Source: Vibrio marisflavi CECT 7928
GTDB lineage: Bacteria; Pseudomonadota; Gammaproteobacteria; Enterobacterales; Vibrionaceae
NCBI RefSeq assembly: GCF_921294215.1
Contig: NZ_CAKLDM010000002.1
Location: 2,480,001-2,544,000, forward strand
Length of the DNA stretch: 64,000 nucleotides
Direction: 5' to 3'
The first letter of the stretch is position 1. Each line of letters starts with the position of its first letter. Below, in pieces: positions 1 to 12,049 of the stretch. Below the pieces are notes generated by a model that saw only the letters and a list, made by a program, of their open reading frames with translations, did not search any database and was not told the origin of the DNA. A program made the translations under genes and the position numbers.

Positions 1-566
1 GCAGTTATTAGAACCTTGTCAAACGCGATAAGGCTAACTGGGTCGATACCAGCAGCGTCACGTGCGTCAACTTTGTATAGGTTACGAGCAGCTAAGAATA
101 GATTCTCGTCTACTTCACCAGTAACGATGAGTACATCGTTAAGCTCAAGTTCTTTAAGCTTAGCTACTAGCTCTTTAGTTTTTGGTGCTTCTACTGAGAA
201 GTTATCAACAACAACTAGACGCTCTTGACGAACTAGCTCAGAAAGAATGCTCTTCATAGCACCGCGGTACATTTTTTTGTTTACTTTTTGGCTGTGATCT
301 TGTGGTTTCGCAGCAAAAGTAACACCACCTGTACGCCAGATTGGGCTACGAATTGTACCAGCACGTGCACGGCCAGTACCTTTTTGACGCCATGGCTTAG
401 CGCCACCGCCAGAAACTTCTGAACGTGTTTTTTGAGCACGTGTACCTTGACGAGCACCTGCTGCGTACGCAACAACTACTTGGTGTACAAGAGCTTCGTT
501 AAACTCACGTCCGAAAGTAGTTTCGGAAACAGTTAGTGCATCAGCACCTTTAACCATTAGTTCCAT
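1..566 (-). CDS. rplD: 50S ribosomal protein L4 (3' end cut by window)
   Basis: Ribosomal protein L4, a 23S rRNA-binding protein of the large subunit; in gamma-proteobacteria it also represses its own S10 operon. About 188 codons are present and the last dozen or so residues lie beyond base 1. The reading frame shows the L4 core, including a [14 protein letters not shown] stretch (the rRNA-binding extended loop) and [12 protein letters not shown]. The ATG at 566 follows an AGGAG ribosome binding site and lies 17 bases after the rplC stop, the normal order rpsJ-rplC-rplD. Identification rests on both sequence and synteny. Confidence 0.97.
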   Translation of the reverse strand, partial: MELMVKGADALTVSETTFGREFNEALVHQVVVAYAAGARQGTRAQKTRSEVSGGGAKPWRQKGTGRARAGTIRSPIWRTGGVTFAAKPQDHSQKVNKKMYRGAMKSILSELVRQERLVVVDNFSVEAPKTKELVAKLKELELNDVLIVTGEVDENLFLAARNLYKVDARDAAGIDPVSLIAFDKVLIT

Positions 567-583
567 TACTTACTCCTGAGACG

Positions 584-1213
584 TTATGCTTTAACAGCTG
601 GTTTAACGATCACGTTGCCACCTGTTGAGCCAGGGACTGCACCTTTAATAAGAAGCAGGTTGCGCTCAGCGTCAACACGTACGATCTCTAGGTTTTGAGT
701 CGTTACACGCTCAGCACCCATGTGACCTGCCATTTTCTTGCCTTTAAATACGCGACCTGGAGTCTGACATTGACCGATAGAACCAGGAGCACGGTGAGAC
801 AATGAGTTACCGTGAGTCATATCTTGAGTACGGAAGTTCCAACGCTTAACAGCGCCTTGGAAGCCTTTACCCTTAGATGTACCAGTAACGTCTACTTTTT
901 TAGTTTCGTTGAAAAGCTCAACAGTTAGCTCTGCGCCAACTTCAAACTCTTCGCCGTTTTCTAAACGGAATTCCCAAAGACCGCGACCAGCTTCTACACC
1001 TGCTTTCGCAAAGTGACCAGCTTCTGGCTTAGTTACACGGCTAGCTTTCTTAGCACCAGCAGTTACCTGGATTGCTGCATAACCATCGTTCTCAAGAGAT
1101 TTAACTTGAGTAACACGGTTCGCTTCAACCTCAACAACAGTTACTGGGATAGAAACGCCTTCTTCGGTAAATACGCGGGTCATACCCACTTTACGTCCGA
1201 CTAGACCAATCAT
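584..1213 (-). CDS. rplC: 50S ribosomal protein L3
   Basis: Ribosomal protein L3, 209 residues, the usual length. It is an early assembly protein of the large subunit and lies near the peptidyl transferase centre. The N-terminus [15 protein letters not shown] and the central segment with [15 protein letters not shown] are characteristic; the Gln of that region (Q150 in E. coli numbering) is the residue methylated by PrmB in related species. It starts 14 bases after rpsJ and is followed closely by rplD, so it is co-transcribed from the S10 promoter. Confidence 0.98.
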   Translation of the reverse strand: MIGLVGRKVGMTRVFTEEGVSIPVTVVEVEANRVTQVKSLENDGYAAIQVTAGAKKASRVTKPEAGHFAKAGVEAGRGLWEFRLENGEEFEVGAELTVELFNETKKVDVTGTSKGKGFQGAVKRWNFRTQDMTHGNSLSHRAPGSIGQCQTPGRVFKGKKMAGHMGAERVTTQNLEIVRVDAERNLLLIKGAVPGSTGGNVIVKPAVKA

Positions 1214-1227
1214 TATTCTAATCTCCC

Positions 1228-1793
<566 letters not shown>

Positions 1794-1799
1794 CGCGGT

Positions 1800-1827
1800 A
1801 TTATACATGTCAGCGCTTTACATGCAA
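1800..1827 (-). promoter_or_regulatory. Sigma-70 promoter of the S10 operon
   Basis: On the minus strand a TTGCAT -35 (1822-1827) is separated by 16 bases from a perfect TATAAT -10 (1800-1805). It points at rpsJ and predicts a transcript start near 1793. Confidence 0.85.
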
Positions 1828-1879
1828 GGGTTGATTGAAAAATAAACGGAAAAGAATGGCGGCATATGAAAGGAAAATA

Positions 1880-1911
1880 TGAGGAGCTAAAAATATCAGC
1901 TTAACTCCTCA
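1880..1911 (-). terminator. Probable terminator after rlmB
   Basis: TGAGGAG pairs with CTCCTCA across an 18-base loop on the minus strand, followed by a T-rich tract (TATTTTCCTTT). It lies 10 bases past the rlmB stop. The large loop makes it only moderately convincing. Confidence 0.5.
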
Positions 1912-1921
1912 ATTGAGATGC

Positions 1922-2662
1922 TTAGTTTGAACTGCGCTGACGTACTGCTTCAAATAGACAAATGCCAGACGCTACAGATACGTTCAGGCTAGATACACTT
2001 CCTGCCATTGGGATCTTTATGAGGTCATCGCAAGTCTCGCGGGTTAAACGGCGCATGCCGTCCCCTTCTGCGCCCATTACAATCGCCAGAGGTCCAGTCA
2101 GCTTAGAATGATAGATATCGTGCTTCGCTTCACCCGCTGTACCAACAAACCAAACGCCTTGTTCTTGTAGCGCGCGCATAGTGCGAGCTAAATTCGTCAC
2201 GCGAACCAAAGGCACTGTTTCAGCAGCGCCACACGCAACTTTACTGACTGTCGCATTCAGTGGTGCAGACTTATCTTTCGGCACAATAATCGCTGCAACG
2301 CCAGCAGCATCAGCATTTCTTAAACAAGCGCCGAGGTTATGTGGATCAGTCACACCATCTAAAACCAAAAGCAGCGGCGATTCATGTTTGGCTAAAATCG
2401 CATCTAAATCATTTTCGTTTAGCGGCTTAGCAGGTTTGACTTTGGCAATCACACCTTGATGGTTAGCACCTTTAGCTTTGTCATCCAGGGCTTTACGACC
2501 CATTTGTTGTACAGTAACGCCAATGTTTTGTAGCTCGTTTAAAATTGGCATTAAGCGCTCATCTTGACGGCCTTTTAGAACAAAGGTTTCAATAAAACGT
2601 TCTGGCTCGCGCTCTAGAAGAGATTTTACGGCGTGAATACCGTAAATAAATTCGTTGCTCAT
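1922..2662 (-). CDS. rlmB: 23S rRNA (guanosine-2251-2'-O)-methyltransferase
   Basis: RlmB is a SPOUT-class enzyme that uses S-adenosylmethionine to 2'-O-methylate G2251 in the peptidyl transferase P-loop of 23S rRNA. The 246 residues include the N-terminal substrate-binding domain ([17 protein letters not shown]), the [14 protein letters not shown] motif, and the C-terminal knot motifs [12 protein letters not shown] and [17 protein letters not shown]. It begins 11 bases after rnr, the usual rnr-rlmB arrangement, and almost certainly shares its transcript. Confidence 0.97.
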   Translation of the reverse strand: MSNEFIYGIHAVKSLLEREPERFIETFVLKGRQDERLMPILNELQNIGVTVQQMGRKALDDKAKGANHQGVIAKVKPAKPLNENDLDAILAKHESPLLLVLDGVTDPHNLGACLRNADAAGVAAIIVPKDKSAPLNATVSKVACGAAETVPLVRVTNLARTMRALQEQGVWFVGTAGEAKHDIYHSKLTGPLAIVMGAEGDGMRRLTRETCDDLIKIPMAGSVSSLNVSVASGICLFEAVRQRSSN

Positions 2663-2673
2663 TTACTACTTAC

Positions 2674-5133
2674 CTATTTTCTTTTACCGCGGTTTTTATT
2701 GGCTTTTGTCCGCGATTTTTTCTTGCGCGCTTTCTCTGCCTTGGTCTTTTGCCGGGTAGGCTTCTTATCTTGTTCCTCGTCCGAGCCCACTTTTTTTGCA
2801 GGTTCGATTAATGGTTTAGCTTTACCACGAGAACGTTGTCTACCCGACTCTGCGCGCATTTTTGCGTTTTTCCTAGCTTCAGACGCGCGTTTTTTCGCCG
2901 TCTTACCTTTGCCGCGCAGTTTACGACTTGTTTCAACTAATTCAAAGTCAATTTGTCTATCTTCTAGGTTTACCGAAAGCACTTTTACTTTTACTGCATC
3001 ACCCAGACGATAGATATGACCGAAACTTTCCCCGATTAGACGCTGACCAACTGGATCAAATTGGTAGTAGTCATTCGCTAATGATGAGATATGTACTAAG
3101 CCATCAATATGCAGTTCAGATAAACGAACAAAAAAGCCAAACCCGGTGACATTAGCAATCACACCTTCCAGCTCTTCGCCGACATGGTCTTGCATGTACT
3201 CACATTTGAGCCAGTCTGATACTTCGCGTGTTGCGTCATCTGCTCTACGCTCTGTAGTAGAACACTGCTCACCGAATACATCCATATCATCGAAGGAGTA
3301 GTGATAACCACCTGTCGGTGTCCATCTATCAAGATTACGTCCTTCTTGTTTAGCGATGAGGTATTTAATCGCCCTATGAAGTAGCAAATCTGGGTAACGT
3401 CGAATAGGCGAAGTGAAGTGAGCATAACGTTTCAATGCCAAACCAAAGTGGCCCGCGTTGTCAGCGTTATAAACCGCTTGTTTTAGAGAACGTAAAAGCA
3501 TGGTTTGAATGAGCTCTTTATCTGGTCGCTCACCAATTTGTGTCATCAAATGCGAGTAGTCCGTTGGCGAAGGTTGTAGGCCACCTGATAGATTTAGCCC
3601 TAGCTCACCTAGAAAATCTCGAAAGCCTTGTAGTCGAAGCTCGCCCGGAGATTCGTGGACACGATACAGCGCTGGTTCTTTAGCTTTTTCCACCAAAGAA
3701 GCCGAAGCAATGTTTGCTAAGATCATACATTCTTCAATGACCTTGTGGGCATCATTTCTTACGACTGGTTCAATGCGGTCAATTTTCCTGTCTGCATTGA
3801 AAATGAATTTCGTTTCTACGGTTTCAAATTCGATAGCGCCGCGCTTATCTCGGCCTGTTTTTAGTACTTTGTAGAGTTTGTGTAACTCTTCAAGATCGGG
3901 GACCAACTTCTCGTAGCGTTGACGTAACTCTTCGTCACCATCCAAAATGGCGCCCACTTTGTTATAAGTCAGTCGAGCATGTGAGTTCATCACCGCTTCA
4001 TAATGCTTATAGCCTGACAGTTTACCGGCCGCCGAGATAGTCATCTCACACACCATACAAAGACGGTCGACATTTGGGTTGAGTGAACATAGGCCATTCG
4101 ATAGCACTTCTGGCAGCATTGGTACTACTTGCGATGGAAAATAAACCGAGTTGCCGCGGTTAATCGCTTCTTTATCTAACGCTGTGTTGGGACGAACGTA
4201 GTAACTCACATCTGCAATCGCCACCCATAAACGCCAGCCACCGCTTTTCTTCGGCTCGCAATAAACGGCATCGTCAAAGTCACGCGCATCTTCACCATCG
4301 ATAGTCACGAGAGGCAGTTCGCGTAGGTCTACTCGGCCTATTTTAGCTTTTTCTGGTACATGCTCTGCCAAGTTTTCAATTTGCGCTTCGACTTCTTCTG
4401 GCCAAGTATTTGGAATTTGATGAGTGCGAATGGCAATTTCCGTTTCCATACCTGGTGCCATATTTTCACCCAGTACTTCGACGATTTTACCCATCAGCTG
4501 TTTGGTTCTACTTGCGCGCTGAGTAATTTCCACGACCACCACGTTACCCATTCGAGCGGTACTTTTATCATCGTTAGCGATTAAGATATCTTGGCTAATG
4601 CGTGAGTCATCTGGCACCACGTAGGCATAACCGCCTTCTAAAAAGAATCGACCAACAATTTGCGTGTTGTGTTCTTCCAGCACTCGGATCAATCGGCCTT
4701 CTTTTCGACCTCTTTTATCCGTTCCTGCCGGTTGTACCATGACTAAGTCGCCATGAAGCACGCTACGCATTTGGTGGTGAGGCAGCAAAATGTCATCTTC
4801 TTTATTGGTTTTCCCTTCAGGCCTTACCCAGCCATAACCATCTTTGTGCCCAATGACATGACCTTTGATCATCTCCAACTTATCAGGCACTGCGTAGCAC
4901 TGCCTGCGTGTAAACACCAGTTGGCCATCCCGCTCCATCGCACGTAAACGACGGCGAAGGCCTTCATATTGCTCTTCACCAGAAAGCTCAAGCGCTTCGA
5001 AAAGGTCATTTCGGTTAAGTGGAGCATCAGCTTTGGTAAGGAAGTCTAGAATGAACTCTCGACTAGGGATGGGGTTTTGGTAATTTTCCGACTCACGTTC
5101 GGCAAAGGGATCCGTATGGGATTTGTTCGACAT
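2674..5133 (-). CDS. rnr: Ribonuclease R
   Basis: RNase R is a processive 3'-5' exoribonuclease that degrades structured RNA and takes part in rRNA quality control and trans-translation. The 819-residue protein has an N-terminal winged-helix region, cold-shock domains, an RNB catalytic domain with the metal-binding run [13 protein letters not shown] near residues 278-290, an S1 domain around 650-730 ([15 protein letters not shown]), and a very basic Lys/Arg/Ala-rich tail from about residue 735. All are standard for the family. nsrR, often upstream in enterics, is not adjacent here. Confidence 0.97.
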   Translation of the reverse strand: MSNKSHTDPFAERESENYQNPIPSREFILDFLTKADAPLNRNDLFEALELSGEEQYEGLRRRLRAMERDGQLVFTRRQCYAVPDKLEMIKGHVIGHKDGYGWVRPEGKTNKEDDILLPHHQMRSVLHGDLVMVQPAGTDKRGRKEGRLIRVLEEHNTQIVGRFFLEGGYAYVVPDDSRISQDILIANDDKSTARMGNVVVVEITQRASRTKQLMGKIVEVLGENMAPGMETEIAIRTHQIPNTWPEEVEAQIENLAEHVPEKAKIGRVDLRELPLVTIDGEDARDFDDAVYCEPKKSGGWRLWVAIADVSYYVRPNTALDKEAINRGNSVYFPSQVVPMLPEVLSNGLCSLNPNVDRLCMVCEMTISAAGKLSGYKHYEAVMNSHARLTYNKVGAILDGDEELRQRYEKLVPDLEELHKLYKVLKTGRDKRGAIEFETVETKFIFNADRKIDRIEPVVRNDAHKVIEECMILANIASASLVEKAKEPALYRVHESPGELRLQGFRDFLGELGLNLSGGLQPSPTDYSHLMTQIGERPDKELIQTMLLRSLKQAVYNADNAGHFGLALKRYAHFTSPIRRYPDLLLHRAIKYLIAKQEGRNLDRWTPTGGYHYSFDDMDVFGEQCSTTERRADDATREVSDWLKCEYMQDHVGEELEGVIANVTGFGFFVRLSELHIDGLVHISSLANDYYQFDPVGQRLIGESFGHIYRLGDAVKVKVLSVNLEDRQIDFELVETSRKLRGKGKTAKKRASEARKNAKMRAESGRQRSRGKAKPLIEPAKKVGSDEEQDKKPTRQKTKAEKARKKKSRTKANKNRGKRK

Positions 5134-5266
5134 TGCATACCTAGCAAATTTTTTGAATACTCGCTTAGTATATCTGACTCTGCATGATAGCTACAGAAAC
5201 CTGTTCAAATTAGCGCAAATTATCAAAATCATGGCAATATTACTGCGCGATGAATATGAACCTCAT

Positions 5267-5899
5267 TTACCAGAAAGTATCTCTACGTTTAGCTCTAGCA
5301 ATAATATTCTGCGGCATACGAGTTTCTAGCCCTTTACGTAACAGATCGATTCTTCTGTGAGTCAGCTTATCGGCCGTGACTGAGTTATATAGCCAACGAT
5401 AAGCGTCTTCGAAATCAAGCGGACTGCCATAGTCCCGAAGCAGTAGCTCTGCCAAGTGAATCCGGGCAGGAATATTGCCAAGTGCCGCTGCTTCACGAAG
5501 GTAAGGTATCGCACGCTCTTTGTCTTGCTGAACCAAAGTTCCACTGGAGTAGTAACGACCAAGTTGTTCGAGCGCCGCTGGCAAGCCTTGTTGGGCTGCA
5601 CTTTCAATATAATAGAGGCCGAGTTCTACATCCTGATCAACGCAAACTCCCCAAGACAGCATGTCGCCATACAAGAATTCATATGAAGGTAAATTGATAC
5701 GAGTTGCACGCGCAACGATATCTTCAACCAGCTGACATTTGTCTGCTTTGACTCTTTCTAGGTGTTTATTCTCGTTAATTAGCTTTATTAGCTCAGCTTC
5801 ACTATAGATCGGAACCGGCTCACCCGGTCCTACCTCTGCCGCATACGAAAAAGAACAAAATACGGCCATGATTGAAGCGGCTACGTGTCGTAGCTTCAT
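5267..5899 (-). CDS. motX: Sodium-type flagellar motor protein MotX
   Basis: MotX is a periplasmic T-ring protein that, with MotY, holds the PomA/PomB sodium-driven stator around the polar flagellar motor. The protein is 210 residues with a cleavable signal (MKLRHVAASIMAVFCSFSYA) followed by Sel1/TPR-like repeats (LGLYYIESAAQQGLPAALEQLG, with a related copy after it). Two cysteines (KCQLVED, GVCVDQ) are present, as in known MotX. I use the ATG at 5899 because it gives a clean signal peptide; an upstream TTG at 5923 lacks support. Location beside purA matches Vibrio gene order, and a sigma-28 promoter precedes it. Confidence 0.9.
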   Translation of the reverse strand: MKLRHVAASIMAVFCSFSYAAEVGPGEPVPIYSEAELIKLINENKHLERVKADKCQLVEDIVARATRINLPSYEFLYGDMLSWGVCVDQDVELGLYYIESAAQQGLPAALEQLGRYYSSGTLVQQDKERAIPYLREAAALGNIPARIHLAELLLRDYGSPLDFEDAYRWLYNSVTADKLTHRRIDLLRKGLETRMPQNIIARAKRRDTFW

Positions 5900-5983
5900 A
5901 TTTGCACTCTTCAATGGATTCAATAGCCCCCATACTCACTCAATAAGTATAGTCTTCACCTGAAAAACTTGGGCTTGATTGAT

Positions 5984-6010
5984 CTATCGGCATGCGAGAT
6001 AAAGTCTTTA
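5984..6010 (-). promoter_or_regulatory. Sigma-28 (FliA) promoter of motX
   Basis: On the minus strand TAAAGACT (6003-6010) is followed after exactly 11 bases by GCCGATAG (5984-5991). The family consensus is TAAAGTTT-N11-GCCGATAA. The predicted start is near 5976, about 75 bases before the motX ATG, fitting flagellar late-class expression. Confidence 0.85.
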
Positions 6011-6045
6011 GGATAGATTTTAGGTTGGGTGATAAATGAATAACA

Positions 6046-6077
6046 AAAACGAAAAAGCCGACCTAATTAGGTCGGCT
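6046..6077 (-). terminator. Intrinsic terminator of purA
   Basis: AGCCGACC pairs with GGTCGGCT around a short AT-rich loop (6056-6077), followed on the minus strand by TTTTTCGTTTTTG. It lies about 20 bases past the purA stop and so separates purA from motX. Confidence 0.9.
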
Positions 6078-6099
6078 CAAAATAGTTTGGTTTTCCCAA

Positions 6100-7437
<1,338 letters not shown>

Positions 7438-7568
7438 TTAAAAAGGGATTCTAGCACCGAATCCATTTTTATGCAGTCGTTTTTTAGCCATCTCAATTAA
7501 ATGGCGAGATAACCCATTGAGCTAAAGAATAATTAACTTAGCAATAAGACGATTTTATAAACAAAAAA

Positions 7569-8510
7569 TTACTCATCCGCGTATATTTTTACAGTTTCGG
7601 TACCATGAATATCAACGACTGCGCGATACATTCCGGAACTATTCATTGCAAAATGTACATTGCCCCTCGCATCAATCGCGATCAACCCACCTTCTCCACC
7701 GATGTCTTTCAATTCACCTTGAATTATAGTTTCACAGGCCGTTTGAATATCTTCTTGCAAATATCGCATTCGCGCAGCAACATCACCTGCCACAGTTTTA
7801 CGAATAAATAGCTCGCCCATTCCTGTAGTTGAAACAGCGACATTACCATTTTCAGCAAACGTACCCGCACCGATAATCGCAGAGTCTCCAACTCGACCAA
7901 ATTGTTTGTTGGTAATACCACCTGTACTAGTTGCTGCCGCCAAATTACCGTGGCTATCTAGAGCCACCGCACCAACAGTTCCGAATTTTTTGTCATCGGG
8001 AAATCGGGATTCAGATAAAGCGTATTCACCTTTGCTTTTCATATGCTGGAGCTGTTCATAACGTCGCTCGGTGTAGAAATAATCCTGTTCGGTGTAGTCA
8101 TAGCCATTTTGGAAAGCAAACTCCTCAGCGCCTTCACCAACTAAAAATACATGCTTACTGTTGTTCATTACATCCCTTGCCAAAGCAATTGGATTTTTAA
8201 TATGGCGTACGCCAGCCACTGCGCCAGCTTGCATTTTCTCGCCATTCATCACCGACGCGTCCATTTCGACAATTTCCTTGTGAGTGAGCACCGAGCCTTT
8301 TCCCGCGTTGAAATTTGGTGAGTCCTCTAATACTTTGACAGCCGCGACGACCGCATCTAATGCATCACCGCCTTGCTCTAGTACTTTGTATCCTGCTCGC
8401 ACTGAGTTTTGTAAATCAGAAATGATGGACTGCTTGAGCTCTTTAGACATTTGCTCTTTTAAGATCGTACCTGCGCCACCATGTATCGCGATTGAAAATG
8501 GATTGCTCAT
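7569..8510 (-). CDS. iaaA: Isoaspartyl peptidase / L-asparaginase (Ntn hydrolase)
   Basis: This plant-type asparaginase family member cleaves isoaspartyl dipeptides and asparagine. It is made as a precursor that self-cleaves before a threonine. The motif GTVGAVALDS places the predicted nucleophile at Thr178, splitting the 313-residue precursor into alpha and beta subunits; E. coli IaaA uses Thr179. The N-terminal IHGGAGT and later STGGITNKQ... GDSAIIGAG motifs are also typical. It stands alone between the slyD terminator and purA. A cytoplasmic location is expected because no signal peptide is seen. Confidence 0.88.
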   Translation of the reverse strand: MSNPFSIAIHGGAGTILKEQMSKELKQSIISDLQNSVRAGYKVLEQGGDALDAVVAAVKVLEDSPNFNAGKGSVLTHKEIVEMDASVMNGEKMQAGAVAGVRHIKNPIALARDVMNNSKHVFLVGEGAEEFAFQNGYDYTEQDYFYTERRYEQLQHMKSKGEYALSESRFPDDKKFGTVGAVALDSHGNLAAATSTGGITNKQFGRVGDSAIIGAGTFAENGNVAVSTTGMGELFIRKTVAGDVAARMRYLQEDIQTACETIIQGELKDIGGEGGLIAIDARGNVHFAMNSSGMYRAVVDIHGTETVKIYADE

Positions 8511-8570
8511 GCCTTGCCCTCACTTCTGATTTTCCCATAACCTTAGCCCAGATTTATCAAAACGTAGAAA

Positions 8571-8604
8571 AACAAAAAACGCTACCTGAATCAACAGATA
8601 GCGT
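8571..8604 (-). terminator. Intrinsic terminator of slyD
   Basis: On the minus strand ACGCTATCTG and CAGGTAGCGT pair (8579-8604, one wobble) and are followed by TTTTTTGTTTTT. It lies about 28 bases past the slyD stop. Confidence 0.9.
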
Positions 8605-8631
8605 CTCTATAACACGTACTAATATGAAGAA

Positions 8632-9198
8632 TTAGTTAGACTTGCAGCTACCGCCACCGCAGCAACCTTCAGCTTTCTCTTCACCTTCAGTATCACAACA
8701 GCCTTCTTTTTCTTCGCCACCACAGCAGCCACCCGCTTGGTGAATATGACCGTGTTCAATCTCTTCTGGAGTTGCAGCACGAACAGCGACTACTTCTACA
8801 TCAAAGTGTAGTGTTTGACCTGCAAGCATGTGGTTACCATCAACAACCACTTCATCGCCATCAACTTCTGTGATTTCTACTGGGATTTGGCCTTGATCAG
8901 TATCCGCTAGGAAACGCATACCCACTTCAATTTCGTCAACACCTTGGAAAACATTAGCTGGTACACGCTGAACCAAAGCTTCGTTGTGTTCACCGTATGC
9001 ATCATCAGGAGCAACTGTTGCTGTGAATTTATCACCTGCAGTTTTACCTTCTAATTGCTTTTCTAGACCAACGATCAGGTTGTTGTGGCCGTGAAGGTAA
9101 TCTAACGGTGCTTCTGCTGTAGATTGATCAACTACAACGCCGTCTTCTAGTGTTAATTGATAAGCGAGGCTAACAACAACGTTATTTTCAATTTTCAT
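8632..9198 (-). CDS. slyD: FKBP-type peptidyl-prolyl isomerase SlyD
   Basis: SlyD is a cytoplasmic prolyl isomerase, chaperone and nickel-handling protein. The FKBP core is interrupted by the insert-in-flap chaperone domain (roughly residues 70-130, including VDGNHMLAGQTLHFDVEV). The C-terminus carries a metal-binding tail with three CC pairs, a GHIHQAGG stretch and a final GGGSCKSN. Length (188) is typical. The yheV-kefB-kefG block lies upstream on the same strand, the usual neighbourhood. Confidence 0.96.
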   Translation of the reverse strand: MKIENNVVVSLAYQLTLEDGVVVDQSTAEAPLDYLHGHNNLIVGLEKQLEGKTAGDKFTATVAPDDAYGEHNEALVQRVPANVFQGVDEIEVGMRFLADTDQGQIPVEITEVDGDEVVVDGNHMLAGQTLHFDVEVVAVRAATPEEIEHGHIHQAGGCCGGEEKEGCCDTEGEEKAEGCCGGGSCKSN

Positions 9199-9287
9199 AA
9201 TTGCTCCAAAGCAGTGTTATGAGTGAGGCAAGCCTCAAACGTAAAGGAATTAACGGGTAATATGGGGATTAAATCCAAGAACTCAAA

Positions 9288-9488
9288 TTATTCTGGCTTA
9301 AAAATTCCAATCATATCTCGTTTTGCATGTGTATTCCCCTCAATTGACTGGGGTTTTCTTTGCTCAGAAAATCCACACTCTACGCATTCAACATGCTCAA
9401 TATTGTTTTCTACCCACCATCTTAAAGTGTCAGAACTATTGCATTGCTGGCAACTCGCACCAGCAATAAATCGTTTTTTGCTGCTCAA
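9288..9488 (-). CDS. yheV: YheV family small metal-binding protein
   Basis: A 66-residue protein of the YheV (DUF2387) family, function not established. It has two CxxC pairs (CQQC near residue 13 and CVEC near 35), consistent with a zinc ribbon, the family core KKRFIAGASC and the conserved end IGIFKPE. The start is a TTG at 9488, preceded by a weak GAGAG ribosome binding site; no ATG fits the family N-terminus. It follows kefB by 22 bases, as in enterics. Confidence 0.85.
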   Translation of the reverse strand: MSSKKRFIAGASCQQCNSSDTLRWWVENNIEHVECVECGFSEQRKPQSIEGNTHAKRDMIGIFKPE

Positions 9489-9510
9489 AAGACTCTCGCC
9501 TCACCGTACA

Positions 9511-11313
9511 TCAATGTTTTTCCCAATAATGAGTCGACTGCTTATCATTGTCCATCTCTCGATCGAAAATTTCTTCTAGCTCTTTTCTCGCTTCCATCGC
9601 CCTGTGTACCAGCTGTTTGTCGTCAGTATGTTGCGGCAATAGTTCTTGCAGCATGGCGTTATCTAGCTTTCTAAAATGCGCTTCAGCTCGCTTGGCTTGA
9701 TATGGATGCATACCCATTTCGATAAGAGCCTGACGACCTAAATCGAGCGCTCCTAAGAACGTTTCTCTAGAGAATGTCTCCACCCCATTGCTCAATAGTT
9801 GATACGCCTCAACACGGCTACGAGCTCTAGCCAAAATTTTCAAATTCGGGAAATAGGTTTGGCAAATGCCGACTATCTTAATGATCTCGTCAGGTGAGTC
9901 GGTACACACCACAATCGCCTCTGCTTGCTCTGCTCCAGCAGAACGTAACAGGTCGACTTGAGTCGCATCACCATAAAACACTTTATAGCCAAACTTTCTA
10001 AGCAAACGAATTTGGCTAGCATCACTTTCTAGGACCGTCACTTTCACTTTATTGGCATACATCAAGCGACCAACAATTTGCCCGAATCGTCCAAAGCCAG
10101 CAATGATAACTTTCGGTTCTTCGTTCGTGACCTTGTTTTCATCTAGGCTCTCATCTGGCACATTGAGTTTTTTCGCAAACCATTTGTTCTGCGCCATTAG
10201 AAGAAGTGGTGTTGTTACCATCGACAGACTAACCACTAAAAGTAGAAATGATGACTGCTCAGGATTAAGTAACCCTTCCGTACCCGCGGCTGTGAATATC
10301 ACAAAGGCAAATTCGCCACCTTGGCTTAAAATAGCGGCTACGCGGCTACGCGCTTTGGAGCGAATACCAGAAACCCTGCCAAGCAAATAGATGATGAGCG
10401 CTTTTATCAGTACTAGCCCTATCACTGCTGCTAACACTTTGAATGGTAATAATAGGAATAAACCTAGATTGACAGCCATACCAATGGAAATGAAGAACAA
10501 GCCGAGCAATAAACCTTTAAATGGCTCAATGGCAATCTCTAACTCATGGCGGTACTCACTATCGGCCAACAGCACACCCGCTAGAAATGTCCCGAGTGCC
10601 ATCGATATTCCAAGGTGCTTCATGATAACTGCAATACCGACAACCAAAAGCAGTGCCGTCATGGTAAATAGCTCACGAACGCCCGTCATCACCACATACC
10701 TAAATAACGGTCGCAGTAAAAAGTGTCCACATACAAACATTCCGGTGACACCACCTAGCATCCAAGCTGCATCATACCAATCACCAGCAGTGTTACCCGC
10801 TAATATTGGCAGAAGTGCTAACATTGGGATCACGGCGATATCCTGAAAGAGCAAGACTGCAAATCCTGAATGTCCCGTTGGCGTACCGGCTAGCTCTTGC
10901 TCTTCCATTACTTTTAGAGCGATAGCGGTAGAAGATAGAGCTAACCCCATACCGATGACTAAACTTGTCTGCCAGCTTAGTCCAGCCAAGTTAGCAATAC
11001 TGGATAACACAGCGGTAGTGATAACAACTTGAGCACCACCAAGGCCTAATATTGGGCCCCTTAATTGCCATAACTTTCGTGGGTTAAGTTCTAAACCGAT
11101 AAGGAATAACAGCAACACCACACCAAATTCCGCAAAGTGTAAAATGGCTTCAACATCATCGATTAAACCAAACCCCCAAGGGCCAATTGCCACACCCGCT
11201 AGCAAATAGCCAAGTACCGAGCCCAAGCCTAACCGCTGGGCAATAGGTACCATAACAACGGCTGCTGCAAGAAATACTGCACAGCTTTCGAGTATGTCAT
11301 TGTCAATGGTCAT
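9511..11313 (-). CDS. kefB: Glutathione-regulated potassium efflux protein KefB
   Basis: A K+/H+ antiporter of the CPA2 family gated by glutathione adducts; its opening acidifies the cytoplasm and protects against electrophiles. The 600 residues give about 12 membrane segments (roughly 1-380), including GLELNPRKLWQLRGP, then an RCK/TrkA-N NAD-binding domain (IIAGFGRFGQIVGRLM, near 405-420) and a C-terminal tail. The ATG at 11313 follows a strong AAGGAGG site and overlaps kefG by 11 bases, so translation is coupled to its ancillary subunit. Distinction from KefC rests mainly on the kefG-kefB-yheV context. Confidence 0.93.
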   Translation of the reverse strand: MTIDNDILESCAVFLAAAVVMVPIAQRLGLGSVLGYLLAGVAIGPWGFGLIDDVEAILHFAEFGVVLLLFLIGLELNPRKLWQLRGPILGLGGAQVVITTAVLSSIANLAGLSWQTSLVIGMGLALSSTAIALKVMEEQELAGTPTGHSGFAVLLFQDIAVIPMLALLPILAGNTAGDWYDAAWMLGGVTGMFVCGHFLLRPLFRYVVMTGVRELFTMTALLLVVGIAVIMKHLGISMALGTFLAGVLLADSEYRHELEIAIEPFKGLLLGLFFISIGMAVNLGLFLLLPFKVLAAVIGLVLIKALIIYLLGRVSGIRSKARSRVAAILSQGGEFAFVIFTAAGTEGLLNPEQSSFLLLVVSLSMVTTPLLLMAQNKWFAKKLNVPDESLDENKVTNEEPKVIIAGFGRFGQIVGRLMYANKVKVTVLESDASQIRLLRKFGYKVFYGDATQVDLLRSAGAEQAEAIVVCTDSPDEIIKIVGICQTYFPNLKILARARSRVEAYQLLSNGVETFSRETFLGALDLGRQALIEMGMHPYQAKRAEAHFRKLDNAMLQELLPQHTDDKQLVHRAMEARKELEEIFDREMDNDKQSTHYWEKH

Positions 11314-11884
11314 CGCCGCCTCCTTGTGTTGCTTCTAGGCTAGAGAGCCAAAGACGATAATCCTCTGCATGTTGATAGCGCTCTGTGTCGCTAACGTTAC
11401 GCGCCCAATATAAAATCAGTGGTTCCAGCCACTCCATTTTGCAAAGAGCAGCCATCAGTTCAAAAGGTTGTAAAATCTCCTCTAATGGGTATTTATTATA
11501 GCCTTTAGAACCAAATGCTTCTTTGTTGCCGCCTGTTGTGATGACACTACGCCAAATTTTACCCTCAAGCGCGGTCTGCTCACCAAAAGCAAATCCTTTG
11601 TTTAACACTCGGTCAAACCACTCTTTTAGCAGCGCAGGACAAGAATACATATACATAGGGTGTTGAAACACGATGACATCATGCTCCATTAAAAGTTGAT
11701 GTTCTGCATTTGCATCGATGAAAAAATCAGGATATTGAGCGTATAGATCATGGATAGTCACATGATCTAACCCCTGTATTTTTTTTATCATGGTGAGATT
11801 AGCGATAGAGCTTTCAGATTCTGGATGAGCGTAAATCACTAAGACTTTAGGGGAAATAGAAGGTACCAATGTAGAATTCGTCAT
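11303..11884 (-). CDS. kefG: KefB ancillary flavoprotein KefG
   Basis: A flavodoxin-fold quinone-reductase-like protein (193 residues) needed for full KefB activity. The N-terminal VLVIYAHPESESS is the FMN/FAD phosphate-binding segment, followed by FQHPMYMYSCPALLKEWFDRVL and SVITTGGNKEAF, all typical of the KefF/KefG group. The gene overlaps the start of kefB by 11 bases and forms a kefG-kefB-yheV operon. It faces yheS across about 165 bases. Confidence 0.94.
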   Translation of the reverse strand: MTNSTLVPSISPKVLVIYAHPESESSIANLTMIKKIQGLDHVTIHDLYAQYPDFFIDANAEHQLLMEHDVIVFQHPMYMYSCPALLKEWFDRVLNKGFAFGEQTALEGKIWRSVITTGGNKEAFGSKGYNKYPLEEILQPFELMAALCKMEWLEPLILYWARNVSDTERYQHAEDYRLWLSSLEATQGGGDDH

Positions 11885-12049
11885 TCGCCGTTTCGCTTTC
11901 CTTATCGTATGAATGGCAATTGCCCTTTGCTGATGAGATTGGGCCTATCTTCTTTAGAATCATACCTCAAATTGCATAATGATCGACATTTATTACTATT
12001 CCCCCTACTATTCCCCCGAGACAACAGTAACAAGATCCCATTTATTTTT

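Noticed and set aside
10391..10846. 151-codon frame opposite kefB
   Set aside because: It lies wholly antisense to conserved membrane segments of kefB and shows no domain; it is a shadow frame.
11909..12049. 47-residue extension of yheS
   Set aside because: ABC-F proteins begin at the ATP-binding strand found right after the ATG at 12050; the extension is low-complexity and unlike the family.
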